Below the pieces are notes generated by a model. That model ran no database searches. It was not told the origin of the DNA and worked only from the letters and a program-made list of their open reading frames with translations. The position numbers and the translations under genes were made by a program. This document shows, piece after piece, positions 1 to 8,536 of a stretch of DNA of 64,000 nt (position 1 is the first letter of the stretch; every line of letters starts with the position of its first letter). This stretch comes from Bradyrhizobium sp. CSA207 (GTDB lineage Bacteria > Pseudomonadota > Alphaproteobacteria > Rhizobiales > Xanthobacteraceae). The stretch spans positions 1 through 64,000 of the forward strand of contig NZ_JAACFT010000017.1 in assembly GCF_029051685.1 (NCBI RefSeq). Direction: 5' to 3'.

Positions 1-773
1 CGCATCTCGCCGGTGGCGAGCACGAAGTCGTCCGCCTTGTCGGCCTGCAGGATCTTGTGCATGCCTTCGACATAATCCTTGGCATGACCCCAGTCGCGCT
101 TGGCGTCGAGATTGCCGAGATAGAGCACCTTCTCCAGACCGACCGCGATACGGGCGACGCCGCGCGTGATCTTGCGGGTCACAAAAGTCTCGCCGCGGAT
201 CGGGCTCTCATGGTTGAACAGGATGCCGTTGCTGGCGAACATGCCGTAGGCTTCGCGGTAGTTCACCGTGATCCAGTAGCCGTAGAGTTTTGCCACGCCA
301 TAAGGCGAGCGCGGATAGAACGGCGTGGTCTCCTTCTGCGGGACCTCCTGGACGAGACCGTAGAGCTCGGAGGTCGAGGCCTGGTAGAACCGCGTCTCCT
401 TCTCCATGCCGAGGATGCGGATCGCCTCGAGCAGCCGCAGCACGCCGATGGCGTCGGCATTGGCGGTGTATTCGGGGCTTTCGAAACTGACGGCGACGTG
501 ACTTTGGGCGGCGAGATTGTAGATTTCGGTCGGCCGGATCTGCTGCACCAGGCGGATCAGATTGGTCGAGTCCGTCATGTCGCCGTAATGCATCAGGAAC
601 GGCACGTCGCCGACATGCGGGTCCTGGTAGAGGTGATCGACACGCGCGGTGTTGAACGACGACGAGCGCCGCTTGATGCCGTGCACGACATAGCCCAGCG
701 ACAACAGATATTCGGCGAGATAGGCGCCGTCCTGTCCGGTGACGCCGGTGATCAGAGCGACCTGTTTACTCAT
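1..773 (-). CDS. gmd: GDP-mannose 4,6-dehydratase, 5' part (runs off the left edge)
   Basis: The enzyme converts GDP-D-mannose to GDP-4-keto-6-deoxy-D-mannose in the cytoplasm, the branch point to GDP-fucose, GDP-rhamnose and GDP-perosamine. The N-terminus MSKQVALITGVTGQDGAYLA carries the Rossmann GxxGxxG motif. The extended-SDR features GIKRRSSSFNT, the QASTSELYG serine/threonine segment and the catalytic YxxxK (SPYGVAK) follow in order, then the family-typical RGETFVTRKITR and RDWGHAKDYVEGM stretches. The ATG is at the right-hand end. About 257 residues of a protein usually near 350 are visible, with no stop codon because the gene continues outside the window. The gene diverges from the phosphatase at 1048. 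Together with the perosamine-synthase-like gene at 8980 it suggests a GDP-perosamine route. Family assignment is very secure. Confidence 0.95.
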   Translation of the reverse strand, partial: MSKQVALITGVTGQDGAYLAEYLLSLGYVVHGIKRRSSSFNTARVDHLYQDPHVGDVPFLMHYGDMTDSTNLIRLVQQIRPTEIYNLAAQSHVAVSFESPEYTANADAIGVLRLLEAIRILGMEKETRFYQASTSELYGLVQEVPQKETTPFYPRSPYGVAKLYGYWITVNYREAYGMFASNGILFNHESPIRGETFVTRKITRGVARIAVGLEKVLYLGNLDAKRDWGHAKDYVEGMHKILQADKADDFVLATGEM

Positions 774-1047
774 TCTCTGTCTCGTTCCCACAATGTGTGA
801 AAATCGACCGCAACGCCGACGAAGCGCCACGTAAACGCCGCCTTGCGAACCTTCTTGGACATATCGAGAGTCTCTGGTCAACCCCTGGCGCAGGATGGAC
901 GCCCGGGGGCAGGAAACACGTCGCCACAGGGTCGGCCCGAGGCACCGACCGCGATACGGTCCAATCGAGATAGCTGGCCGTTCTGGAACATGTTAGTGGT
1001 GAACTCGGAACTCGCAACCTTCAAAAGACCACGACGAACCGGCCGGA

Positions 1048-1593
1048 ATGACCAGAGACCAGGAAAGTTCAGCGATCGGCCAGGTGCTACGCCCAGCAGT
1101 CTTTTTCGACCGTGACGGCGTTCTGAATGTTGACAGCGAATATGCGTACGAGATCGACAAATTCGCCTGGATCGACGGCGCGATCGAAGCCGTGAAGGCG
1201 GTCAACGATGCCGGATATTTCGCCTTTGTCATAACCAACCAGTCAGGCGTCGCCAGGGGCTTCTTCGAGGAGACCGACCTGCATATTCTGCACGATTGGA
1301 TGGCCGGCCAGTTGGCCGGCCACGGCGCACGGATTGATGCCTTCGAATACTGCCCGTTTCATCCGGACGGAGTGGTCGAACGCTATCGGCGCACAAGCGA
1401 CCGCCGGAAGCCACAGCCCGGTATGATCGTCGATCTTCTGAGCAGATTTCCCGTCGACGTCGCCAAGAGCTTCGTCGTAGGCGACAAGCCGTCCGATATC
1501 GACGCAGCGCGCGCCGCGGGACTGCCCGGCTATCTTTTTCAGGGTGGAAATCTTCTGCAGTTCATCACGCCGCTGCTCGGGCGGAATGGGTAA
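1048..1593 (+). CDS. GmhB-like HAD phosphatase (heptose-bisphosphate / histidinol-phosphatase family)
   Basis: This 181-residue protein is a HAD-superfamily phosphatase of the GmhB type, which in LPS biosynthesis removes the 7-phosphate from heptose 1,7-bisphosphate. Motif I is FFDRDGVLN (D21 nucleophile, D23 acid/base), motif II TNQSGVARG near 63-71, the lysine motif RRKPQPGM near 119-126, and motif IV GDKPSDIDAA near 148. The structural zinc site of E. coli GmhB (C-x-H and C-x-C) is mostly lost: only C102 remains, and the other positions read F104, S117 and R119. Other heptose genes (gmhA, hldE) are absent, so the true substrate could be another phosphosugar. The ATG is followed five bases after the stop by the next gene, so the pair is probably co-transcribed. 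Confidence 0.85.
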   Translation: MTRDQESSAIGQVLRPAVFFDRDGVLNVDSEYAYEIDKFAWIDGAIEAVKAVNDAGYFAFVITNQSGVARGFFEETDLHILHDWMAGQLAGHGARIDAFEYCPFHPDGVVERYRRTSDRRKPQPGMIVDLLSRFPVDVAKSFVVGDKPSDIDAARAAGLPGYLFQGGNLLQFITPLLGRNG

Positions 1594-1598
1594 GCGCC

Positions 1599-2816
1599 GT
1601 GCAGAAGGCTCCTACGTTCATCCTTGCCACCGAGTTCTATCCGCCGGACGAAAGCACGACGGCAACCTATCTTAGTGCGATTGCGCAGGCGATCGCCTCG
1701 GATATGAAGGTGGTCGTTCTGTCCGGAACGGCGGGCTCGGCCGGGCAGCGAGCGGCTGAAGAAACCGCGCCCGATGTCGTCGAGATCGCGAACTGGAAGC
1801 CGCCCAAGCGCGCGCTTGGCAGGCGCCTCATCGCGAGTTCGGCACTGGCGATCCGGATGTTCTGGGCAGTCTACCGGCGTGCACGCGCGGGCGATGTCGT
1901 CATGTCGGTCACGAGCCCTTTCACCCTGCCCTATACGATCACGCTTGCCGCGAGGCTGCGACGTGCCAAAACCGCGCTCTTGATCTACGACCTCTACCCG
2001 GAGGCGCTGGTGGCAGCTGGCGTTGTGCGGCGAACATCGCTCGTCGCAGGCGCCTTGCGTTTCGCCAATGCATGGCTCTTCAGAACCCTGAGCGCGATTT
2101 TCGTCATCGGCCGCGATGTGCCCCCTCTTCTGCTGCGCTACCGGGGCGTGAGCGCGAACAACATCCATTTCGTGCCGAACTGGACATTGCTGCCGATCGG
2201 CTTCCGCGAGCCGGGTCAGGCGAATCGCTTCAGAGAAGCCGATTCCTCGCAATTCGTTGTCGGGCTCTGCGGCAATCTCGGCTTCACACACGCGCCTCGT
2301 GCCGTGTTCGAAGCCGCACGGCTGTTGCGGCACGAGAAGAATATCCGTTTCGTTCTCTCCGGATGGGGAATCGGGTGGGCGGAGTTGAAGGATCTTCAGG
2401 CCTCCGAGCAGCTCGAGAACGTCACCCTGCGGGAGCCGGTGCCGGAGGACCAGCTCGCCGAATTCCTGTCAGGAGCCGATGCCTGGATCATTCCCTACCG
2501 GCGCAACGTCGCCGGCGTTTCGATTCCAAGCCGGCTCTACAATTTTCTCGCTGTCGGGCGGGCCGTCATCGTCGGCACGGAAGCGAATTCCGAGGCCGCT
2601 CTTGCGGTCACAGAGGAAGCCGTCGGCTGGATCGTGCCCCCGGAGGACCCTGCCGCTCTTGCGCAGGCAGTATCTGAAGCGGCGTCAGAGCGCAGCGCAA
2701 CTCTCCAACGAGGCCGTCTGGCGGCGATCGCTGCCCTGAAGTACAGTGAACAAGCCTCGACCCTTCGCTACCGGGACATCGTGCGCCGCCTGCGCGAAGG
2801 GAACGGCGGAAGCTAG
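1599..2816 (+). CDS. GT4-type glycosyltransferase
   Basis: A 405-residue GT-B fold glycosyltransferase probably adds a sugar to a cytoplasmic lipid-linked glycan. The N-terminal half starts with the family-typical ATEFYPPDES segment. The C-terminal half shows VVGLCGNLGFTHAP and the donor-binding region IIPYRRNVAGVSIPSRLYNFLAVGRAVIVG, resembling the WcaI/WbuB-like group-1 transferases. The start is GTG, five bases after the stop of the phosphatase, so translation is likely coupled. The 3' end overlaps the convergent aminotransferase by four bases. Donor and acceptor cannot be told from sequence. I did not recognise a specific orthologue. Confidence 0.85.
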   Translation: MQKAPTFILATEFYPPDESTTATYLSAIAQAIASDMKVVVLSGTAGSAGQRAAEETAPDVVEIANWKPPKRALGRRLIASSALAIRMFWAVYRRARAGDVVMSVTSPFTLPYTITLAARLRRAKTALLIYDLYPEALVAAGVVRRTSLVAGALRFANAWLFRTLSAIFVIGRDVPPLLLRYRGVSANNIHFVPNWTLLPIGFREPGQANRFREADSSQFVVGLCGNLGFTHAPRAVFEAARLLRHEKNIRFVLSGWGIGWAELKDLQASEQLENVTLREPVPEDQLAEFLSGADAWIIPYRRNVAGVSIPSRLYNFLAVGRAVIVGTEANSEAALAVTEEAVGWIVPPEDPAALAQAVSEAASERSATLQRGRLAAIAALKYSEQASTLRYRDIVRRLREGNGGS

Positions 2817-3910
2817 AAGTTCCCGATCAGCCGAATGACCTCATCCTGCTGCTCGCGGGTGATCTCCGCGAACATCGGCAGCGACAGGATCTTGTTCTGA
2901 TCGTCGGACGCCCTCGGGAATTGCTCCGGGCGATGCGCAAGTCGCGCATAGGCGGGCAGCAGCGGCAACGCCGTCGGGTAATTGATCGCCGTCTGCACCC
3001 CATTGGCACCCAGATACGATGCGAGCGCATCGCGCTTCTTATGCTTGATCGTGTAGAGATGGTAGACGTGAGTGCGGTCAGGCGCGACGTAGGGCACCTC
3101 CACGCCATCGAGCTGATTGAGACCCGCATCATAGACCGCCGCCGCATCCTGACGCGCCTTGGTCCAGGCCTGCAGATGCCTCAACTTGGCCGACAGGATC
3201 GCCGCCTGCATTCCGTCGAGGCGGCTGTTGATGCCCTCGATCAGGTGCTTGTGCTTCACAAGGCCGCCGTGACGGGCCAGCATGGTCATGTGCTCGGCAA
3301 GCGCCGCGTCCCCGGTCACAACCGCGCCGGCATCACCGAACGCACCCAGATTTTTGCCCGGATAGAATGAATAGGTCGCGGCCGCCCCAAAGGTGCCGAC
3401 CGGCTGATCCTTGTACCGCGCCAGATGAGCCTGGGCGCAGTCCTCGATGACCCAGAGGCCGTGCTTGCGCGCGATCGCCATGATCGCGTCCATATTCGCC
3501 GGCTGACCGTAGAGGTGCACCGGGATGATCCCGACGGTCCGCGACGTGATCGCCGCTTCGACCGCCGCCGGGTCGATTGTGAAGGTCTCGCCGTCGGTGT
3601 CGCAGAATACGACCTGCGCGCCCGCATGCGTGATCATCGCGGACGTCGATATCCAGGAATGTGCGGTCGTGATGACCTCGTCTCCCGGCTTGACCTTGAG
3701 CGCCGCCATCGCGAGGTAGAGCGCGTCCGTGCCGTTCGCACAGGACACGCAGCGCTTGACGCCTGCCGCGGCCGCGAACTCCTGCTCGAAGGCATCGACA
3801 TACGGCCCACGGATGAACGCGCTGTCGCGAATGACTGCAGCGATCGCACCGTCGATCTCATCCTTGATCGACTGATATTGCAGCCCGAGATCCGCGTAAG
3901 GTACCGGCAT
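2813..3910 (-). CDS. DegT/DnrJ/EryC1 sugar aminotransferase (WbpE/WlbC-like)
   Basis: A 365-residue PLP-dependent aminotransferase of the nucleotide-sugar type. The substrate-binding segment CANGTDALYLAM lies near 57-68, the PLP-ring aspartate is D157 in VIEDCAQAH, and the Schiff-base lysine is K186 in SFYPGKNLG. It starts at the ATG of MPVPYADLGLQYQSI, which matches the usual family N-terminus; the longer open frame upstream is not needed. Eleven bases separate it from the acetyltransferase upstream, which in turn overlaps the oxidoreductase. This set matches the WbpB-WbpD-WbpE (WlbA-B-C) enzymes that turn UDP-GlcNAc-uronate into a 2-acetamido-3-amino (or 2,3-diacetamido) uronate. The C3-transaminase role is therefore inferred from context. 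Confidence 0.88.
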   Translation of the reverse strand: MPVPYADLGLQYQSIKDEIDGAIAAVIRDSAFIRGPYVDAFEQEFAAAAGVKRCVSCANGTDALYLAMAALKVKPGDEVITTAHSWISTSAMITHAGAQVVFCDTDGETFTIDPAAVEAAITSRTVGIIPVHLYGQPANMDAIMAIARKHGLWVIEDCAQAHLARYKDQPVGTFGAAATYSFYPGKNLGAFGDAGAVVTGDAALAEHMTMLARHGGLVKHKHLIEGINSRLDGMQAAILSAKLRHLQAWTKARQDAAAVYDAGLNQLDGVEVPYVAPDRTHVYHLYTIKHKKRDALASYLGANGVQTAINYPTALPLLPAYARLAHRPEQFPRASDDQNKILSLPMFAEITREQQDEVIRLIGNF

Positions 3911-3921
3911 AAGGCTATTCC

Positions 3922-4392
3922 CTAAGTCTTGCCCTTGAGGCGGCGGGCGGGATTTCCGGCATAGCTGCCGGGCTCGGTAATATCTTTCGTGACCACCGAG
4001 CCGGCGCCAATCACGACGTCGTCGGCGATGGATACCGGCATGATGGTCGCGTTTGAACCGATCGAAACCCGATTGCCGATCCTGGTCGCACGCCACAATT
4101 CCCGGCGGCCGCGTGCCGGCCCGCCGGTGGAAAACGTATCGTTGATGAACATCACACCGTGCCCGACGAAGCAATCCTCGCCGATCGACACCAATTCGCA
4201 GATGAAGGCATGCGACTGCACGCGGGTCCGCGCGCCGACGACCGCGCCTGTCTGTATCTCGGTGAACGGGCCGACAAAGCAGTCATCCGCGATCTCGCAG
4301 CCGTAAAGATTGCAAGGCTCGACCAATTTGACGCGCTGACCGAATTTGACGTCGCGCACGCCGACCTGATGCACCTGCGGCTTGCCGCTCAC
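3922..4392 (-). CDS. Hexapeptide-repeat N-acetyltransferase (WbpD/WlbB-like)
   Basis: A 156-residue left-handed beta-helix acyltransferase. Imperfect hexapeptides run through most of it (CNLYGCEIADDCFVGPF, IGEDCFVGHGVMF, IGNRVSIGSNATI, IADDVVIGAGSVVTKD), and it ends with the GNPARRLKGK tail common to sugar N-acetyltransferases. The expected reaction is acetyl-CoA-dependent N-acetylation of a 3-amino nucleotide sugar made by the neighbouring aminotransferase. The chosen GTG start overlaps the TGA of the upstream oxidoreductase as GTGA, so translation is coupled. The open frame extends farther upstream, but that part is antisense-like and lies within the oxidoreductase gene. WbpD-like specificity is inferred from the three-gene context. 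Confidence 0.85.
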   Translation of the reverse strand: MSGKPQVHQVGVRDVKFGQRVKLVEPCNLYGCEIADDCFVGPFTEIQTGAVVGARTRVQSHAFICELVSIGEDCFVGHGVMFINDTFSTGGPARGRRELWRATRIGNRVSIGSNATIMPVSIADDVVIGAGSVVTKDITEPGSYAGNPARRLKGKT

Positions 4393-5450
4393 GAGATCAC
4401 ACCGAGCTTGCTTCGCCGGGGCTCGAAGCGAAGCGCAACTTCCTGCCCCGTCTCGATCGACTCGTAGAGGGCCGAGATCAGTTCGAGGCTCTTGCGCCCC
4501 TGCAAGCCGTCGACCAGCGCGGCGCGCTGATGCAACAGGCAGTCGACGACGTGCTGATAATAGGCCTGATGACCGAAGCCGTAGACGTTGGGCGGATTGA
4601 CCGAGAACTTCTCGACGACGACCTTGTCGCTCGGCAGCGGGTCGACGAAATTCCAGTGCCTGATCTGATTGACTGCGAAACCCGCGATCTCCACGGTTCC
4701 CTTCTCGCCGAGGATCGAAAGGGAGCCTTCGAGATCCTTTGGCCGAACTGCCGTGGTCGCTTCGATGATCCCCAACGCTCCGTTGCGGAATTTCACCGTC
4801 GCCACGGCAGTGTCTTCGGTCTCGACCTTCACGAGGGCTGTCGTGGCCCGGGCGTGAACGCTCACCACGTCCCCGAAGAACCACTCCAGCATATCGATGT
4901 GGTGGCTGGCCTGGTTCGTCAGCACGCCGCCGTCATAGGCCCAGGTGCCGCGCCAGGCGTCCTGATCGTAGTAGGCTTGGTCCCGGCACCAGCGGACCCG
5001 CACGGTGCCGAGGATGAGCCGGCCAAACCTGCCGGCGTCCAGCGCCTCGCGTGCCTTGACGACCGGGACGTTGAAGCGGTTCTGCTTGACGACGAACAGC
5101 TTCACGCCGGCTTCGTCGCAGGCACGGATCATGTCGTCTGCGTCCTGCAGCCGGAGCGCCATCGGCTTCTCAACGACAACGTGCTTTCCTGCGCGCGCAC
5201 ACGCGATGACGTGCTGCGGATGCATGCCGCTGGGCGTCAGAACGGCAACGGCGTCGATATCCTTGCGCGCCAGCAGATCGTCCAGATCATCGTAGGCGGG
5301 AATCCCGAACTTCGCGGCCAGCGCGTCGGCGCGAGGTTTGACGTTGTCACAAACAGCGACGAGGCTCGCCCTCTCGATGTGATTGCCACCCAGGAGTTCC
5401 GCATGGCGTTTCGCAATGCGCCCGCAGCCCAGCAAGCCGAATCTGATCAT
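4389..5450 (-). CDS. Gfo/Idh/MocA NAD-dependent oxidoreductase (WbpB/WlbA-like)
   Basis: A 353-residue oxidoreductase with an N-terminal Rossmann domain (GLLGCGRIAKRH, residues 4-15), the EKPMAL motif near 113-118, and the family C-terminal alpha/beta domain containing GGVLTNQASHHIDML. WlbA/WbpB-type members oxidise the C3 hydroxyl of UDP-GlcNAc-uronate before transamination. The two downstream overlapping genes supply the matching aminotransferase and N-acetyltransferase. The UDP-GlcNAc 6-dehydrogenase (WbpA) that would make the substrate is not in this window. Starts at ATG, the first gene of a leftward three-gene operon. Broad Gfo/Idh membership is certain, the specific role inferred. Confidence 0.88.
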   Translation of the reverse strand: MIRFGLLGCGRIAKRHAELLGGNHIERASLVAVCDNVKPRADALAAKFGIPAYDDLDDLLARKDIDAVAVLTPSGMHPQHVIACARAGKHVVVEKPMALRLQDADDMIRACDEAGVKLFVVKQNRFNVPVVKAREALDAGRFGRLILGTVRVRWCRDQAYYDQDAWRGTWAYDGGVLTNQASHHIDMLEWFFGDVVSVHARATTALVKVETEDTAVATVKFRNGALGIIEATTAVRPKDLEGSLSILGEKGTVEIAGFAVNQIRHWNFVDPLPSDKVVVEKFSVNPPNVYGFGHQAYYQHVVDCLLHQRAALVDGLQGRKSLELISALYESIETGQEVALRFEPRRSKLGVIS

Positions 5451-5623
5451 TCAACCTTCCCCTCGGCAGGCCTTGCCAAACCGATAGATTGCGCTCCCCA
5501 TCACGCCAATATCTCAGCGTATATTCGAAATATTCATTGCCGATCAAGACAATATTGCCGTTTGGCTCGCTTGCAGGATGCCGCAAGAGGCAGGCTAAGT
5601 TTTTGGTCTCCAATCCGTTTTTC

Positions 5624-6997
5624 ATGATACTAGAGGCCAAACGCAAACCTTCCCGACCCAGCCAGCCGATGAATGCCGCCTTCGATGCCGCCGCCGTGAA
5701 CCTGTCGGCGCGCGACCGATATAGATTGGGTCTCGCAACCCTTTGTCACGTCGTGACAAGTTGCGTATCCCTGATATTCATCACCGAGTATTACCGGCAT
5801 CTACTGCCCCTGGCGGAGAACAGCCGCGATCGCATCCTGGCCGCCGCTATCGGCGTCGTGCCGTTTGCCCTGTGCTCGATTGTCTTCACGATGAGACGAT
5901 TCAGCTTTGGCTATGCCCTCGGATTCTATTTCTTCACTCTCATTCTCGGTTACATCTGGCTCGTCGAGTTCTCGACGTTTCCCTACGATCACCGCGCGGC
6001 GGCAATTTCCGCATTCGCCTCGGGGATCGCCTTCCTGATTCCGACGCTGCTCGTCGGCTCGCCCTTCCCGCGGCGGTTCACGCTGACAGCCGGGCAGCTT
6101 CGCGGCCTTCTGGCCGTCATCGTTCCGCTTTCCATCGTCGTTCTCGCGATCGGTACCATGTTCGAGTTTCAGCTCGCCAGTCCCGAGGACATGTACAAGT
6201 TCCGCAGCGAGATCTCACTTCCGAGATGGCTTCAATATGCGATCGGCATTGTCTCCGGTGCGCTGCTACCCTTCGCCTATGCCTGCTTCGTCCAGTTCAA
6301 GCGATACGCCCTGGCGGCACTCTGCCTGCTGCTCCTGGTGCTGTTTTACCCGGTCACCCTGACGAAGGTCTCCCTCCTGGCTCCGGGCTGGATGCTATTC
6401 CTCACGGTTCTTTGCGCCTATTTCGAAACCCGGATGGCGGTCGTTCTCTCTCTCCTCCTGCCGATCCTGGCAGGCGTGCTGATGGTCGTGCTCTACCGAT
6501 ACGGCCTGCGAGGGCACAACGCCTTCCTCTATTTTGGAACGGTCAATTTCCGGATGATCGCGATGCCGTCGAGCGCGCTGGATTTCTACAATGACTTCTT
6601 TACAACCCATCAGTTGACGCATTTCTGCCAGATAACACCCCTCAAGCTGATCATGGCGTGCCCGTACGACAAGCCGCTCTCGCTCTACATGGCCGACAGC
6701 TATCATCTCGGCTATTTCAATGCTTCGCTCTTTGCCACCGAAGGCATTGCTTCGGTGGGCATGGCGCTGGCTCCCGCCTCGGCCTTGGTCTGCGGACTGA
6801 TCATCAGCCTCGGCAATCGCGCCGCCGCCGGCCTGCCCCCACGTTTCGTTCTCCTGTCAAGCGGACTGCTGCTTCAGATATTCATCAACGTGCCGCTCAC
6901 GATCGCGCTCGTGACTCACGGCGCGGCGGTCCTATTCTTGCTTTGGTACGTTGCGCCGCGGGATGTGCTAGGAGATCGACCAGCCGAAGTACCTTAG
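5624..6997 (+). CDS. Polytopic membrane protein, candidate O-antigen polymerase (Wzy-like)
   Basis: A very hydrophobic protein of about 457 residues with roughly ten to twelve predicted membrane helices and a larger hydrophilic stretch around NDFFTTHQLTHFCQITPLK before the last helices. That layout, poor sequence conservation, and position inside a polysaccharide locus are typical of Wzy polymerases, which join lipid-linked repeat units at the periplasmic face. No sequence motif proves this. The ATG of MILEAKRK was chosen; a second ATG at 5669 and a TTG at 5489 are alternatives, and none has a clear ribosome-binding site. It lies downstream of, and diverges from, the uronic-acid gene trio. 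Confidence 0.7.
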   Translation: MILEAKRKPSRPSQPMNAAFDAAAVNLSARDRYRLGLATLCHVVTSCVSLIFITEYYRHLLPLAENSRDRILAAAIGVVPFALCSIVFTMRRFSFGYALGFYFFTLILGYIWLVEFSTFPYDHRAAAISAFASGIAFLIPTLLVGSPFPRRFTLTAGQLRGLLAVIVPLSIVVLAIGTMFEFQLASPEDMYKFRSEISLPRWLQYAIGIVSGALLPFAYACFVQFKRYALAALCLLLLVLFYPVTLTKVSLLAPGWMLFLTVLCAYFETRMAVVLSLLLPILAGVLMVVLYRYGLRGHNAFLYFGTVNFRMIAMPSSALDFYNDFFTTHQLTHFCQITPLKLIMACPYDKPLSLYMADSYHLGYFNASLFATEGIASVGMALAPASALVCGLIISLGNRAAAGLPPRFVLLSSGLLLQIFINVPLTIALVTHGAAVLFLLWYVAPRDVLGDRPAEVP

Positions 6998-7007
6998 GTC
7001 GAAGCGA

Positions 7008-7220
7008 ATGCCAATCTTGTGTTACTGGGGCAAACCGAATAGCGGGCTTCCTGCGTTCCTCCTCACGAACGCGGTCGTTTGCTGTATCTTGCTGACCTTC
7101 GTCATCCAGCTGTACGACTTCTTTGGAATTTTCGAATTGGATCCGTCGCGGATCATCCGGGTCGCTCTCATCGTGGTGTCGCCCATTACCCAGCTGTGGC
7201 CACGCCATGGCGAAGCTTGA
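7008..7220 (+). CDS. Small putative membrane protein, unknown
   Basis: A 70-residue open frame beginning MPILCYWGKPNSGLPAFLL with one long hydrophobic segment (about residues 16-38) and a second weaker one near the C-terminus (IIRVALIVVSPITQLW). It starts ten bases after the polymerase candidate and ends just before the next glycosyltransferase, filling an otherwise unexplained gap in a co-directional series. I do not recognise the family and see no strong ribosome-binding site. It may be a genuine small membrane protein or a chance frame. Confidence 0.35.
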   Translation: MPILCYWGKPNSGLPAFLLTNAVVCCILLTFVIQLYDFFGIFELDPSRIIRVALIVVSPITQLWPRHGEA

Positions 7221-7240
7221 CCGGCAAGGATTTGGGCTTC

Positions 7241-8428
7241 ATGCGCGTGCTCGTACTGAACGGAGACTATCCCCGTTTTCTGAAGTGGCTGTATGGCCAT
7301 CAGGCCGGTCTGACCGATGCCTCCTATGCGGAACAAATGGCCGCGCGAAACGCAAGCCTGTTTGGCGTCGCGGATTTCTATTCAAACAACTTCAGGGCCC
7401 ATGGACATGCGGCGGCGGAAATCCACGTCAACAATGTCTGGCTTCAATCTGCCTGGGCTCGCGAACGTGGCATGGCTTTCGACGTGCCGGCGCAGTTCGC
7501 GGAGAGCAGGAAGGATCGCCTACCGGGGTGGCTGCAACGCGCCACGGCTCCGCTCAAGCCGATCCTCAGACCTCTTGCGCGAACCGTCGGGCTTAGCCCG
7601 CGTCTGAGCGAACCGCTCGAACGCGTTCTTCTCGCTCAGATCGAGGAATTCAAGCCCGACCTTATCCTCAATCAGGACGTGTTCTACGTCGGCACCAGAC
7701 TGATAGAGCGCATTAGAAGCATGGGCGTGCCGACAATCGTCGGACAAGTCGGCATCGAGCCCTCCCGCGGCGAAAACTGGCTTGCATACGATCTCATGCT
7801 GTCACAATTGCCGCGCGTGGTGCGCGCTTTTCGAGCGGCCGGCGTCGCGGCAGAGGTTAGCCATCTGGCCTTTGAACCGATCATCCTGGACAAGCTGCCG
7901 CCCGCTGCGGCGCCGGATATTGATGTCTCATTCGTGGGCTCAGTATCGGAAGACCATCGCGAGCGGATCGCGCTCCTCGAGTTCATCGCCCGTCGCTTCA
8001 ATCTGAGGCTCTGGGGAAACATCCCGACTTCCCTTCCGGCCTCATCGCCGCTTTGGCGCTGCTTCCAAGGAGAGGTCTGGGGCACAGAAATGTATCAGGT
8101 ACTGAGGCGATCCCGCATCACCCTGAATTCCCATATCGATATCGCGGGCGAGGAGGCCGGCAACATGCGCCTCTTTGAGGCGACCGGCGTCGGGACGTTC
8201 CTGCTCACGGACTACAAGCGCAATCTGGATACCTTGTTCGAGCCGTCCCGGGACGTCGCCGTCTGGCGGTCGCCCGAGGATTGCGCAGCGTCAATTGACC
8301 GGTATCTCAACGATGAAAGCTCCCGCTTGGCGCTTGCGACGGCAGGCCAAGAGGCGACCCTTTCGCGACACAACTTCAACCAGCGCGTTCGCGAGATTCT
8401 GGATTTCATCGCACACATCAAGCGCTAG
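7241..8428 (+). CDS. CgeB-like GT-B glycosyltransferase
   Basis: A 395-residue protein of the CgeB/group-1 glycosyltransferase type. The C-terminal half has the hallmark MRLFEATGVGTFLLTDYKRNL, followed by a segment of the form EPSRDVAVWRSPEDCAASIDRYL and an RHNFNQRVREILDFI tail, as in CgeB-like transferases. The N-terminal half has VLVLNGDYPRFLKWLY and DLILNQDVFYVG. The ATG at MRVLVLNGDYP is preceded by AAGGA at a suitable distance; the longer upstream frame overlaps the small ORF and is discarded. It probably adds one sugar of the surface polysaccharide; donor and acceptor are unknown. Confidence 0.82.
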   Translation: MRVLVLNGDYPRFLKWLYGHQAGLTDASYAEQMAARNASLFGVADFYSNNFRAHGHAAAEIHVNNVWLQSAWARERGMAFDVPAQFAESRKDRLPGWLQRATAPLKPILRPLARTVGLSPRLSEPLERVLLAQIEEFKPDLILNQDVFYVGTRLIERIRSMGVPTIVGQVGIEPSRGENWLAYDLMLSQLPRVVRAFRAAGVAAEVSHLAFEPIILDKLPPAAAPDIDVSFVGSVSEDHRERIALLEFIARRFNLRLWGNIPTSLPASSPLWRCFQGEVWGTEMYQVLRRSRITLNSHIDIAGEEAGNMRLFEATGVGTFLLTDYKRNLDTLFEPSRDVAVWRSPEDCAASIDRYLNDESSRLALATAGQEATLSRHNFNQRVREILDFIAHIKR

Positions 8429-8536
8429 GCTTTTGCAGCTGGCCGGCGGCCTTGACGACACCGCCGAAAATAGCCAAAGTCAGCTCAACTCACAGCTAAC
8501 ACCTTGTAAGATCTGTACTTTTTTTGGGAGTCCCAC

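Noticed and set aside
57..800. Plus-strand frame of 247 codons opposite gmd
   Set aside because: The minus strand gives an unmistakable Gmd protein; the plus frame is arginine/alanine-rich and mirrors it.
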